A stretch of DNA of 64,000 bases from Citricoccus alkalitolerans (lineage in GTDB: Bacteria; Actinomycetota; Actinomycetes; Actinomycetales; Micrococcaceae), in the NCBI RefSeq assembly GCF_039528175.1, contig NZ_BAAALH010000001.1:496001-560000 (forward strand). The letters are read 5' to 3'. Position 1 is the stretch's first letter. Each line of letters starts with the position of its first letter. Below are positions 1 through 8,085 of the stretch, one piece after another. A program made the position numbers and the translations under genes. The notes below the pieces were generated by a model, which was not told the origin of the DNA, searched no databases, and saw only the letters and a list, made by a program, of their open reading frames with translations.

Positions 1-1693
1 CACCGCCTTCCAGGGAGAAGCGCTTCTGGCCGACGAACTTGGTCTGCAGGAACGTCTCGAAGGCCTCGGCGGCGTTGAGGCGGCCGAGGATGCGCAGCTG
101 CTCCTCACGCGTGGGCTTGGCATAGGGATGCTCCAGCTCGTCCTGGAACCACTTGCGCTCGGCAGGGTCCTGGATGTGCATGTACTCCACGCCGGTGTTG
201 CGGCAGTAGGCATCCCGCAGCACACCGAGGATGCTGCGCAGCGGCAGCATGGGCTGGCCGCCGAAGCCGCCGGTGGGCCACTCGCGGTCCAGGTCCCACA
301 GGGTCAGCCCGTGCTCCAGGATGTCCAGGTCCGGGTGCTTGCGCATCGTGTACTCGAGGGGGTCCACGTCCGCGATGAGGTGGCCACGCACGCGGTAGGA
401 GTGGATCATCTGCTGGATCCGGGCGACCTTGTTGATCTGGTCTTCCGGGTTGACCTGCACGTCCGGCTTCCACTGCACCGGCTCGTAGGGGATCCGCAGT
501 GACTCGAAGATCTCCTCGTAGAAGCCCTGCTCACCGAGCAGCAGGCCGTGGATGATCTTCAGGAACTCTCCGGAGGCCGCGCCCTGGATCACGCGGTGGT
601 CATAGGTCGAGGTCAGCGTGATGGTCTTGGAGACGGCCAGGCGGTTCAGTGTCTTCTCGGAGGCCCCCTGGAACTCGGCCGGGTAGTTCAGGGCGCCGAC
701 GCCGATGATGGCGGCCTGGCCCTCGGACAGGCGCGGCACGGAATGCACGGTGCCGATGCCGCCGGGGTTGGTCAGTGAGACGGTGGTGCCGGCGTAGTCG
801 TCCAGGCCCAGCTTGTTGTCCCGGGCGCGCTTGACCAGGTCCTCGTAGGCGCGCCAGAAGTCGATGAAGTTCATGGACTCGGCGCCCTTGACGTTCGGGA
901 CCACGAGGGTGCGCGAGCCGTCCTTCTGCGGGAGGTCGATGGCCAGGCCGAAGTTGATGTGAGCCGGTTCCACGATGGAGGGCTTGCCGTCCACTTCGCG
1001 GTACAGGACGTTCATGGCCGGATACTGGGCCAGCGCGCGGATCAGGGCGTAGCCGACCAGGTGCGTGAAGGAGACCTTGCCGCCGCGGCTGCGCTTGAGG
1101 TGGTTGTTGATGACCACGCGGTTGTCGATGAGCAGCTTGGCGGGGACATCGCGCACCGTGGTCGCAGTCGGCATGGACAGCGAGGCGTCCATGTTCTTCG
1201 CCACGGCCCGTGACATCCCGCGCAGGGGGGAGACCTTGTCCTCGGTGGACTCCTCGGCCCCCTTCTTCTTGGTCTTCTCCGGCTCGGACGGGACCGGGGC
1301 GGTGGCCGGGGCGCCGGACTTCTTCACGGCGGGGGATGCGGAGGCAGCGGACGGGGCGGCGGACTTCTTCGGGTCCTCGCCCTTCTTGGCCGGTGTGGCA
1401 TTCGTAGTCGTCGCAGCCTTCTCGCCCGAGGCCTTCTGACCCGAACCGTTCGAATCGGCACGGTTTCCGACATCGACGACGGTGTCCTTCACGGCCTGTG
1501 AGGACGACCTGGCCGGTGCGGCGGATGGGGCGGCTGCGGACGCCGGAGTGTCCGCTTCCAGCCGTTCGAAGATCTGGACCCACTTGGCATCCACGGAGGA
1601 TTTGTCCGCCTTGTACTTGTCGTAGATTTCCGCGACGAGCCATTCGTTTCCGGGAAATTCCGCGGAAAGCCGGTCGGACGTGAGTTCTGGCAC
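1..1693 (-). CDS. kgd: multifunctional 2-oxoglutarate metabolism enzyme (Kgd/SucA type), N-terminal part
   Basis: TCA-cycle enzyme that decarboxylates 2-oxoglutarate with ThDP and, in the actinobacterial Kgd family, also carries an E2-like succinyltransferase domain. The reading frame from the GTG at 1693 starts VPELTSDRLSAEFPGNEWLV, the usual E1o N-terminal motif. An Ala/Pro/Lys-rich linker follows (about residues 50-150), then the acyltransferase domain with its catalytic motif DHRVIQGA near residue 365, then the start of the E1 part with HPYAKPTREEQ. There is no lipoyl domain, as expected for Kgd. A GGAAGAGG ribosome binding site lies about 12 nt before the GTG. The gene runs off the left edge, so roughly half of the usual ~1250 residues are visible. 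It is divergent from guaB1. Confidence 0.95.
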   Translation of the reverse strand, partial: MPELTSDRLSAEFPGNEWLVAEIYDKYKADKSSVDAKWVQIFERLEADTPASAAAPSAAPARSSSQAVKDTVVDVGNRADSNGSGQKASGEKAATTTNATPAKKGEDPKKSAAPSAASASPAVKKSGAPATAPVPSEPEKTKKKGAEESTEDKVSPLRGMSRAVAKNMDASLSMPTATTVRDVPAKLLIDNRVVINNHLKRSRGGKVSFTHLVGYALIRALAQYPAMNVLYREVDGKPSIVEPAHINFGLAIDLPQKDGSRTLVVPNVKGAESMNFIDFWRAYEDLVKRARDNKLGLDDYAGTTVSLTNPGGIGTVHSVPRLSEGQAAIIGVGALNYPAEFQGASEKTLNRLAVSKTITLTSTYDHRVIQGAASGEFLKIIHGLLLGEQGFYEEIFESLRIPYEPVQWKPDVQVNPEDQINKVARIQQMIHSYRVRGHLIADVDPLEYTMRKHPDLDILEHGLTLWDLDREWPTGGFGGQPMLPLRSILGVLRDAYCRNTGVEYMHIQDPAERKWFQDELEHPYAKPTREEQLRILGRLNAAEAFETFLQTKFVGQKRFSLEGG

Positions 1694-1776
1694 GGTGGTA
1701 ACGCCTCTTCCGTAAGTTTCTGTCTGGTTCACCGGCGGGTGCATCCCTGCTGCGCGCCCCGCTCCGGTCCGCTGTG

Positions 1777-1806
1777 TTGGCGCGCCTCCCCAAGCATAGT
1801 GATAGT
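1777..1806 (+). promoter_or_regulatory. candidate sigma-A-like promoter for guaB1
   Basis: TTGGCG (1777-1782) and GATAGT (1801-1806) are separated by 18 bp in the 209-bp gap between the divergent kgd and guaB1 genes. This is motif matching only; the gap must also hold the kgd promoter, which I could not place. Confidence 0.3.
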
Positions 1807-1902
1807 TCGGCGTCAGGTTCCAACGCACGCCGGGTTTTTCTGCCAGCCAAAGGCGAACCAACCACAGGCCATCCGCGAATCGGTTCGTGGGAGCATGGAG
1901 CC

Positions 1903-3366
1903 ATGGAATTCCTCACGACGCCGACCACCGATCTCACCTATGCGGATGTGTTCCTGGTTCCCTCGAAATCCGAGGTCACGAGCCGGATGGACGTGGACAT
2001 CTCCGCGGACGACACCACCGGGGCGACCATCCCGCTGGTGTCCGCCAACATGACCGCCGTGACCGGCCGCCGCATGGTGGAGACGATGGCCCGGCGCGGT
2101 GGATTGGGCATCCTGCCGCAGGATGTGCCCCTGGACGTCATCGAGCAGGTGGCGGGCTGGGTGAAGCGCCGTCACCCCGTCTTCGAGACGCCGCTGCGGG
2201 TCCGGCCCACCGACACCGTGCTGGACGTGCTGCACCTGCTGGGCAAACGCAACCACTCCGCGGTCTGCGTGGTCGGGGGCGGGACGGGCGAGGACGGGAC
2301 AGGCGAGGAGGAGGTCTTCGCGGGCATCGTCCGCCGTGAGGACTGCGAGGGCGTGGACCGCTTCTCCTCGGTGGCCTCGGTGCTCCGTCCGCCGGCGCTG
2401 ACCTTCGAAGCCGGCACCTTCCCTTCCCTGCAGGAGGCCTTCGGCCAGTTGGACGCGGCCGGCGTGGCGTACGCCCCGGTCCTGGACGGCACGGCGCTGG
2501 TGGGCGTGATGACACCCTCGGGTGCCCTGCGCTCGGGGATGTTCGCCCCCGCACTGGACCGGAACGGGTCGCTGGGTCTCGGCGCCGCCGTCGGGATCAA
2601 CGGAGACGTAGCGGGACGGGCCTCCGCTCTGGTGGAGTACGGCGTGGACGTGCTCGTGCTGGACACCGCGCACGGTCACCAGCAGAAGATGCTGGACGCC
2701 CTGGCAGCGGTGAGATCTCTGGACCTGCCGGTGCCCGTGGTGGCCGGCAACGTGGTCTCGGCCGGTGGCGTGCGTGAACTCGTGGCCGCTGGCGCGGACA
2801 TCATCAAGGTCGGCGTGGGGCCGGGTGCCATGTGCACCACCCGGATGATGACCGCCGTGGGGCGGCCCCAGTTCTCCGCGGTCCTGGACTCTGCCGCGGC
2901 CGCCCGGGACCTGGGCAAGCACGTCTGGGCCGACGGCGGCGTCCGCTACCCGCGTGACGTCGCCCTGGCACTGGCCGCGGGGGCCAGTCAAGTGATGATC
3001 GGCTCCTGGTTCGCGGGTACCGTCGAGTCCCCGGGGGACCTGGTGACCGACGCCGACGGTCGGCACTACAAGGAGAGCTTCGGCATGGCCTCGGCGCGCG
3101 CCGTACAGAACCGCACCAAGGCGGAGGACGCCTATTCGCGGGCCCGCAAAGCGATGTTTGAAGAGGGCATCTCCACCTCGCGGATGTACCTGGACCCGGA
3201 GCGGCCCTCCGTGGAGGACCTGCTGGACATGATCACGGCCGGGGTGCGCTCCTCCATGAGCTACGCCGGCGCGGTCGACCTGGCCCAGTTCCGTGAACGG
3301 GCCGTCGTCGGGGTGCAGTCCGCGGCCGGCTATGAGGAGGGGCGGCCGGTCCGGCAGTCCTGGTGA
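1903..3366 (+). CDS. guaB1: GuaB1-family IMP dehydrogenase-related protein (probable GMP reductase)
   Basis: A 487-residue IMPDH/GMPR-family TIM barrel. It carries a CBS-type insertion (about residues 95-215) and the catalytic loop GVGPGAMCTTR, with Cys near residue 311. Mycobacterial GuaB1 proteins with this layout act as GMP reductase (GMP to IMP with NADPH) rather than IMP dehydrogenase, so a purine-salvage role is inferred. The frame is open further upstream, but ATG 1903 is preferred because GGGAG lies about 9 nt before it and the protein then begins MEFLTTPTTDLTYADVFLVP, the conserved family N-terminus. Confidence 0.9.
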   Translation: MEFLTTPTTDLTYADVFLVPSKSEVTSRMDVDISADDTTGATIPLVSANMTAVTGRRMVETMARRGGLGILPQDVPLDVIEQVAGWVKRRHPVFETPLRVRPTDTVLDVLHLLGKRNHSAVCVVGGGTGEDGTGEEEVFAGIVRREDCEGVDRFSSVASVLRPPALTFEAGTFPSLQEAFGQLDAAGVAYAPVLDGTALVGVMTPSGALRSGMFAPALDRNGSLGLGAAVGINGDVAGRASALVEYGVDVLVLDTAHGHQQKMLDALAAVRSLDLPVPVVAGNVVSAGGVRELVAAGADIIKVGVGPGAMCTTRMMTAVGRPQFSAVLDSAAAARDLGKHVWADGGVRYPRDVALALAAGASQVMIGSWFAGTVESPGDLVTDADGRHYKESFGMASARAVQNRTKAEDAYSRARKAMFEEGISTSRMYLDPERPSVEDLLDMITAGVRSSMSYAGAVDLAQFRERAVVGVQSAAGYEEGRPVRQSW

Positions 3367-3541
3367 GACCCGGCGGGAAGTGTTCCGTATACTGGGAGCA
3401 CTATGGACAGACACCGATCTGGTGCCACCGCCCGCCGCCGAGGATCCCTTCAGGATTCGTCCGTGGCCGGAACGGAGCCCTCTAGTTCGTGCCCCCTGAA
3501 CGCCCCGGCCGCTGACGGTCCCGCGGGGGGTGGGTGCTGAC

Positions 3542-4897
3542 GTGGAATGGCTCCTGCTCGCCTTGGGCCTTCTGCTGGTCTTCGGTACCGGCTTCTTCGT
3601 GGCCGTGGAGTTCTCGATGATCGCGCTGGACGTCCCCACGGTCCAGCGACTGGCGGACGAGGGCGACCGCGGCGCAGTTCCGCTGCTGAAGTGCCTGAAG
3701 TCGCTCTCGACCCAGCTCTCGGCGTGCCAGCTCGGCATCACGCTGACGACCCTGCTGACGGGCTACCTGATGGAACCGTCTCTCGGTGCCCTGCTGGCGG
3801 GGCCGATGGCGTCCCTCGGGCTGAACGAGGCCACCGCCTCGACCGTCTCGATCGTGGTGGCCATGGGAGCCGCCACACTCGCCTCGATGCTCATCGGCGA
3901 GCTGATCCCGAAGAATCTCTCGATCGCCCGGTCCATGCAGGTCGGCCGCGCCCTGGCACGGCCCATGCTGGCGTTCTCGCTGGTCTTCCGGCCGGTGATC
4001 TTCATCCTGAACGGCTTCTCCAACCGGGTGCTGCACCTTTTCGGCATGGAGGCCAAGGAGGAGATCTCCGGTTCGCGCACCCCGGAGGAGCTCTCCTCCC
4101 TGATCCGCCGGTCCGCCGAGATGGGCACCCTGGACGAGAAGACCGCCGTGTTCGTGGACCGCACCCTGCGATTCTCCGATCGAACCGCGGCCGACGTGAT
4201 GACCCCGCGCATCAGGATGGAGTCGGTAGAGGTCGACGAGCCGCTTGACGCCGTCATCGAGACCGCCCGCCGCACGGGCTACTCCCGGTTCCCGGTCATC
4301 GGTGACTCCCCGGACGACGTCCGTGGGGTGCTCCACGTCAAAAAGGCCGTGGCGGTGCCCCGCGCCAAGCGCCAGGAATTGGTGGCCGCGACCATCATGA
4401 CCGACGTCGGCCGCGTGCCGGAGACCGTCCACCTGGACCAGCTGTTGACCGAGTTGCGCTCCTCCAGCCTCCAGGTCGCCATGGTCGTGGACGAGTACGG
4501 CGGCACCGCCGGCATGGTCACCCTCGAGGACCTCGTGGAGGAGATCGTCGGGGAGGTCTCCGACGAGCACGACCGGGTCACACCGGGCGTGCTCCAGACC
4601 GCCTCCGGCAAGTGGTACTTTCCGGCCTTGATGCGCCCAGACGAGGTCGGTGCGCAGATCCCGGCCCTGAAGGTCCCCGAAGACGGTTCCTATGACACGG
4701 TCGGCGGCTACATCATGGCCGTGCTCGGCCGGGTGGCCGAAGCCGGGGACACCGTGGCGGCCGACGGCGGCACCCTGGTGGTGGAGCGGATGGACGGGCG
4801 CCGGGTGGACCGGGTCAAGTTCGTTCCGAGCACCCCGAACCTCGCGGCCGCCGGTTCGGCCGGATCAGTCGGTCAGCGGAAGGCGGTCCATCGATGA
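3542..4897 (+). CDS. hemolysin-family membrane protein (DUF21/CNNM + CBS pair + CorC/HlyC domain), copy 1
   Basis: A 451-residue integral membrane protein. An N-terminal DUF21 domain with about four membrane segments (residues 1-190) is followed by a CBS pair (about 205-325) that includes the motif MVVDEYGGTAGMVTLEDLVE, and a C-terminal transporter-associated domain. The family is linked to Mg2+/Co2+ export and its bacterial members are misnamed hemolysins. GTG 3542 gives MEWLLLALG, the family start, and a G-rich Shine-Dalgarno lies just upstream; an in-frame GTG at 3530 is the alternative. It overlaps the next gene by 4 nt (ATGA), which implies translational coupling of two paralogues. Confidence 0.88.
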   Translation: MEWLLLALGLLLVFGTGFFVAVEFSMIALDVPTVQRLADEGDRGAVPLLKCLKSLSTQLSACQLGITLTTLLTGYLMEPSLGALLAGPMASLGLNEATASTVSIVVAMGAATLASMLIGELIPKNLSIARSMQVGRALARPMLAFSLVFRPVIFILNGFSNRVLHLFGMEAKEEISGSRTPEELSSLIRRSAEMGTLDEKTAVFVDRTLRFSDRTAADVMTPRIRMESVEVDEPLDAVIETARRTGYSRFPVIGDSPDDVRGVLHVKKAVAVPRAKRQELVAATIMTDVGRVPETVHLDQLLTELRSSSLQVAMVVDEYGGTAGMVTLEDLVEEIVGEVSDEHDRVTPGVLQTASGKWYFPALMRPDEVGAQIPALKVPEDGSYDTVGGYIMAVLGRVAEAGDTVAADGGTLVVERMDGRRVDRVKFVPSTPNLAAAGSAGSVGQRKAVHR

Positions 4898-5973
4898 ACG
4901 CGCTCAGCAACGACATCATGGGCATCGTGTGGTTGGTCGTCCTGCTGATCGCCAATGCCTTCTTCGTGGCCGGCGAGTTCGCCGTCATGGGTGCCCGCCG
5001 GAGCCAGATCGAACCCAAGGCCGATGCCGGCTCGGGCCGGGCCCGGACAGCCCTGTTCGCCATGGAGCACGTCAGCCAGATGCTCGCCGTATGCCAGCTC
5101 GGCATCACGGTCTGCTCGCTGCTGATCCTCAACGTGTCCGAACCGGCAATCCACCACCTGCTCGTGATCCCACTGGAGGGCATGGGCATCCCGACGGCGG
5201 CCGCGGGCGTCACGGCCTTCGTCATCGCCCTGCTGGTGGTCACCTTCCTCCACGTCACCTTCGGCGAGATGGTCCCGAAGAACGCCGCTGTCTCCATGGC
5301 CGACAAGGCGGTCATGCTCCTGGCCACCCCGCTGGTCTGGCTCAACAAGGTCCTGCACCCGGTGATCGTGGCCCTGAACTGGACTGCCAACATCGTGCTG
5401 CGGGCCCTGAAGGTCGAGCCGCAGGACGAGGTGAACTCGACCTACACCCTCGAGGAGGTCCAGTCGATCGTGGCCGAGTCCACCAGGACCGGCCTCGTGG
5501 ACGACGGCTCCGGACTGATCTCCGGTGCCCTGGAATTCTCCGACTACACGGCGGAGGCCGTCATGGTACCGGTCGCTGACGTGGTCTCCCTGCCGGCCGA
5601 CGTCGCACCCAAGGCCTTCGAGACGGCGGTGGGGCGCACCGGGTTCTCCCGCTTCGTGCTGGTAGACGGCGATGGCTCCTATACCGGGTACCTGCATCTC
5701 AAGGACGTCATGACCGTTCCAGGGGAGCGGTACCGGGAGCCCGTGCCGGTGACCAAGGTCCGTTCCATGGCCAATGTGTCCGTCACGGACGAGATCGAGG
5801 ACGCCCTGAGCCTCATGCAGCGCACCGGATCCCACGTGGCCCGGGTCATCTCGGCCGAGGGGGAGACCGTCGGGGTGCTGTTCCTCGAGGACGTGCTCGA
5901 AGTGCTGGTGGGGGAGATCCATGATGCGACCCAGTCCAACAACCCCCTGAGGCTGCAGGCACCGGGGCGGTAG
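4894..5973 (+). CDS. hemolysin-family membrane protein (DUF21/CNNM + CBS pair), copy 2
   Basis: A 359-residue paralogue of the preceding gene. The DUF21 membrane domain (residues 1-190) includes AFFVAGEFAVMGARRSQIE, and a CBS pair (about 215-345) ends FLEDVLEVLVGEIHD. It lacks the C-terminal CorC/HlyC domain of copy 1, so the pair may form a heteromer with one regulatory tail; that is inference. The ATG overlaps the stop of copy 1, and GGAAGG-like sequence lies 12 nt before the start. Metal-ion efflux is the family assumption; the transported ion cannot be read from sequence. Confidence 0.87.
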   Translation: MNALSNDIMGIVWLVVLLIANAFFVAGEFAVMGARRSQIEPKADAGSGRARTALFAMEHVSQMLAVCQLGITVCSLLILNVSEPAIHHLLVIPLEGMGIPTAAAGVTAFVIALLVVTFLHVTFGEMVPKNAAVSMADKAVMLLATPLVWLNKVLHPVIVALNWTANIVLRALKVEPQDEVNSTYTLEEVQSIVAESTRTGLVDDGSGLISGALEFSDYTAEAVMVPVADVVSLPADVAPKAFETAVGRTGFSRFVLVDGDGSYTGYLHLKDVMTVPGERYREPVPVTKVRSMANVSVTDEIEDALSLMQRTGSHVARVISAEGETVGVLFLEDVLEVLVGEIHDATQSNNPLRLQAPGR

Positions 5974-6030
5974 CGGGGCTGGGCAAGCCAGGGCGGAGCG
6001 CGGCCAGCGGTACGACCGCAGCACGGATTA

Positions 6031-6047
6031 TTGGCAACGGTTCGCAG
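6031..6047 (+). promoter_or_regulatory. second, degenerate Zur-box-like site
   Basis: TTGGCAACGGTTCGCAG matches the better box at 6057-6073 at 12 of 17 positions, centre-to-centre distance 26 bp. Its first six bases also serve as the candidate -35 (TTGGCA), so Zur bound here would cover the polymerase site. Confidence 0.5.
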
Positions 6048-6058
6048 CATGCTAAATT
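6031..6058 (+). promoter_or_regulatory. znuABC promoter
   Basis: TTGGCA (6031-6036), a 16-bp spacer and TGCTAAATT, an extended -10 with hexamer TAAATT at 6053-6058. The implied start, about 6065, lies inside the Zur box and leaves a ~35-nt leader with GGAAGG before the znuA ATG. Confidence 0.55.
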
Positions 6059-6073
6059 GACAACCGTTCTCAA
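6057..6073 (+). promoter_or_regulatory. Zur box upstream of znuA
   Basis: TTGACAACCGTTCTCAA is a nearly perfect inverted repeat (TTGAnAACnGTTnTCAA) that fits the actinobacterial Zur/Fur operator form. It sits immediately downstream of the -10 of the zinc operon whose partner gene, zur, is 3 kb away. Zinc-dependent repression is inferred from this arrangement. Confidence 0.72.
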
Positions 6074-6100
6074 TAGATCTCATCGCCCGGAAGGCAACCC

Positions 6101-7174
6101 ATGCACGAGACCCCGTCGCCCGCCACCCGATCCGCCCCGGAGCGGTCGGGCAGAAGACGGCCGGACATGGCGCGGCGGGGAGTCCTGTCCCTGACCGGAC
6201 TCGCCCTGGCCGGCACCGTCCTGGCCGGATGTGCGGGTGGGGACTCCGGGGCAGAGGGTACGGCGGGAGAGTCCGCGCCCGTGGCCGTTGCCACCACCAC
6301 TCAGCTCGGCAGTGTCCTGGACGACATCACCTCCTGCGCCGGAGCCACCTCGTCCACGGTGATGGGCCCCGGTGACGATCCCCACGACTTCTCGCCCTCG
6401 TCACGGCAGATCGCCGAGATGACAGGCGTGGACCTGGTCGTCACCAACGGCCTCGGCCTCGAGGCCGGGATGCAGACGGCGCTGGACAATGCCGCGGCGG
6501 ACGGAGCCCACCTGGTCGCGGTGGCCCCCGCAGTGGACCCGCTGCCGTTCGCGGAGCACGATGGGCATGAGGGCGGTTCCCATGAGGGCCACTCCCATGA
6601 GGGCGGTTCCCATGAGGGCGGTTCCCATGAGGGCCACTCCCATGAGGGCGAGGACCCGCACTTCTGGATGGATGTCTCCCGCATGGGCGAAGCGGCCGAG
6701 CTGATCGGAACCGAGCTCGCCGAGGTGACCGGAGACGGACAGTACGCGGACTGCGGTACCCAGACGGCCGAGGAACTGGCCGCGGTGGACGCCGAGGTGC
6801 GCCAGATCCTGGAGACCATCCCCGAGGACCGCCGCACCCTGGTGACCGACCACGCCGCCTACAACTACTTCGCCGAGGCCTACGCGCTCGACATCGCCGG
6901 CGTGGTCATCCCCGGGGGTTCCACGGACGTCGAACCGTCCTCCGGCGAACTGGCCGGACTGGTGACCCAGATGAACCAGGAGGGTGCGGATGCCCTCGTC
7001 ACCAGTGCTGGGTCCGGCAACAAGCTCATGGGCGCACTCTCCGCCGAGACCGGGGGAGAGGTCCCGGTCGTGGAACTCTACGAGGGAGGAATCGGCCCGG
7101 AGGGTTCCGGCGCCGAGACCTATGCTGACGCGATGGTGCTCAACGCCCGCACCCTCGCCGAGGCCCTACAGTGA
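6101..7174 (+). CDS. znuA: zinc ABC transporter substrate-binding lipoprotein
   Basis: A 357-residue cluster A-I metal-binding protein. A long N-region rich in Arg is followed by a hydrophobic segment and lipobox LAGC (Cys44); the twin Arg in ARRGVLSLTG hints at Tat export. The mature part has the family motifs GDDPHDFSPSSRQ and HFWMDVSR, and a later histidine in DHAAYNYFAEAY. A His-rich loop at about residues 150-187 (HEGGS/HEGHS units) is the classic zinc-collecting insert of ZnuA proteins. ATG 6101 has GGAAGG 8 nt upstream; ATG 6167 would give a shorter, more typical signal peptide. It is the first gene of znuA-B-C and overlaps znuB by 4 nt. Confidence 0.92.
   Translation: MHETPSPATRSAPERSGRRRPDMARRGVLSLTGLALAGTVLAGCAGGDSGAEGTAGESAPVAVATTTQLGSVLDDITSCAGATSSTVMGPGDDPHDFSPSSRQIAEMTGVDLVVTNGLGLEAGMQTALDNAAADGAHLVAVAPAVDPLPFAEHDGHEGGSHEGHSHEGGSHEGGSHEGHSHEGEDPHFWMDVSRMGEAAELIGTELAEVTGDGQYADCGTQTAEELAAVDAEVRQILETIPEDRRTLVTDHAAYNYFAEAYALDIAGVVIPGGSTDVEPSSGELAGLVTQMNQEGADALVTSAGSGNKLMGALSAETGGEVPVVELYEGGIGPEGSGAETYADAMVLNARTLAEALQ
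6566..6655 (+). repeat. 15-bp in-frame tandem repeat in the znuA His-rich loop
   Basis: Five complete 15-bp units in two variants (CATGAGGGCGGTTCC and CATGAGGGCCACTCC) are followed by a partial sixth. They encode HEGGS or HEGHS. The unit length is a multiple of three, so copy-number change would keep the frame and alter only the number of histidines. Confidence 0.95.
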
Positions 7175-8085
7175 GTGATGTGCTGTCCTCGTTCTCCATG
7201 TTCTCCGTGGATTGGCTGATCGAGCCCTTCGCCCTGGGTTTCCAGCAGCGCGCCCTGGTCGGCGGCCTCGTGGCTGCGGTGATGTGCTCCGTGGTAGGCG
7301 TGTGGCTGGTGTTGCGCGGTATGAGTTTTTTCGGTGACGCGTTCGTCCACGGAGTGATCCCCGGCATTGCCGCCGCCGTGCTCTTCGGGTTCTCGCCCTA
7401 CCTGGGCGCCGCCATCGCCGCGGCCGCCATGGTGGGAGGGATGCAGCTGATCTACCGCACCACCACACTCAAGGAGGACACCTCCATCGGCCTGCTGTTC
7501 GTGGGCATGATGGCCCTCGGCGTGGTCCTGATCTCGAAGTCCGAGTCCTACACGGGCTCGTTGACGGCCATCCTCTTCGGCGACGCCCTCGGTGTCAGTT
7601 GGGAGGACATCCGCACGCAGACGGTGATGGCCGTGGTGGTCATCGTCTTCGCCGTGCTGCTGTACCGGCCCCTGATGTCCCTCTCGTTCTCCCCGGCCAA
7701 GGCCCAGTCGCTGGGGATGCACCCGAAGCTCACGCACGGGCTGTTGCTCGTCCTCATCGCCACGGCCGTCATCGGCAGCTTCCAGGCCGTGGGGACGCTG
7801 CTGGTGTTCGGCCTGCTCGTCGGGCCACCGGCCACCGCGGCCCTCGTCTCCCGTACAGTGCCGGTGATGATCACCTGGTCCGTGGCCATCGCGGTGGTGT
7901 CGGTCTGGTGCGGGCTGACCCTGAGCTACTACTGGGGCACAGCCGGCTCGGCGACCATGGCGCTGGTGCCGATCGTGCTGTTCTTCCTCGTCCTGGCCGT
8001 CCGGGAGGCGGTCCGACGGGTGCGACGGCGGGGACGCCCGGCGCATCCGATGAACCACGGGATCAACGACGCGGTGAGCGCATGA
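7171..8085 (+). CDS. znuB: zinc ABC transporter permease
   Basis: A 304-residue ABC-3 family permease with about eight membrane segments. Typical family stretches are GMSFFGDAFVHGVIPG near residue 50 and a later segment IGSFQAVGTLLVFGLLVGP. The GTG start overlaps the znuA stop (GTGA), and the end overlaps the ATG of znuC, so all three components are translationally coupled. The C-terminus is short and basic and faces the cytoplasm. Confidence 0.92.
   Translation: MSDVLSSFSMFSVDWLIEPFALGFQQRALVGGLVAAVMCSVVGVWLVLRGMSFFGDAFVHGVIPGIAAAVLFGFSPYLGAAIAAAAMVGGMQLIYRTTTLKEDTSIGLLFVGMMALGVVLISKSESYTGSLTAILFGDALGVSWEDIRTQTVMAVVVIVFAVLLYRPLMSLSFSPAKAQSLGMHPKLTHGLLLVLIATAVIGSFQAVGTLLVFGLLVGPPATAALVSRTVPVMITWSVAIAVVSVWCGLTLSYYWGTAGSATMALVPIVLFFLVLAVREAVRRVRRRGRPAHPMNHGINDAVSA

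Noticed and set aside
3403..3540. 45-codon open frame with TATACT upstream, before the first DUF21 gene
   Set aside because: Ser/Arg/Gly-rich, no ribosome binding site that decides for it, and it ends at the DUF21 start. It could be a leader peptide but nothing supports this.
1813..3741. 642-codon open frame on the minus strand across guaB1
   Set aside because: It is antisense to a clearly conserved gene and its translation is His/Gly/Arg-rich with no motif.
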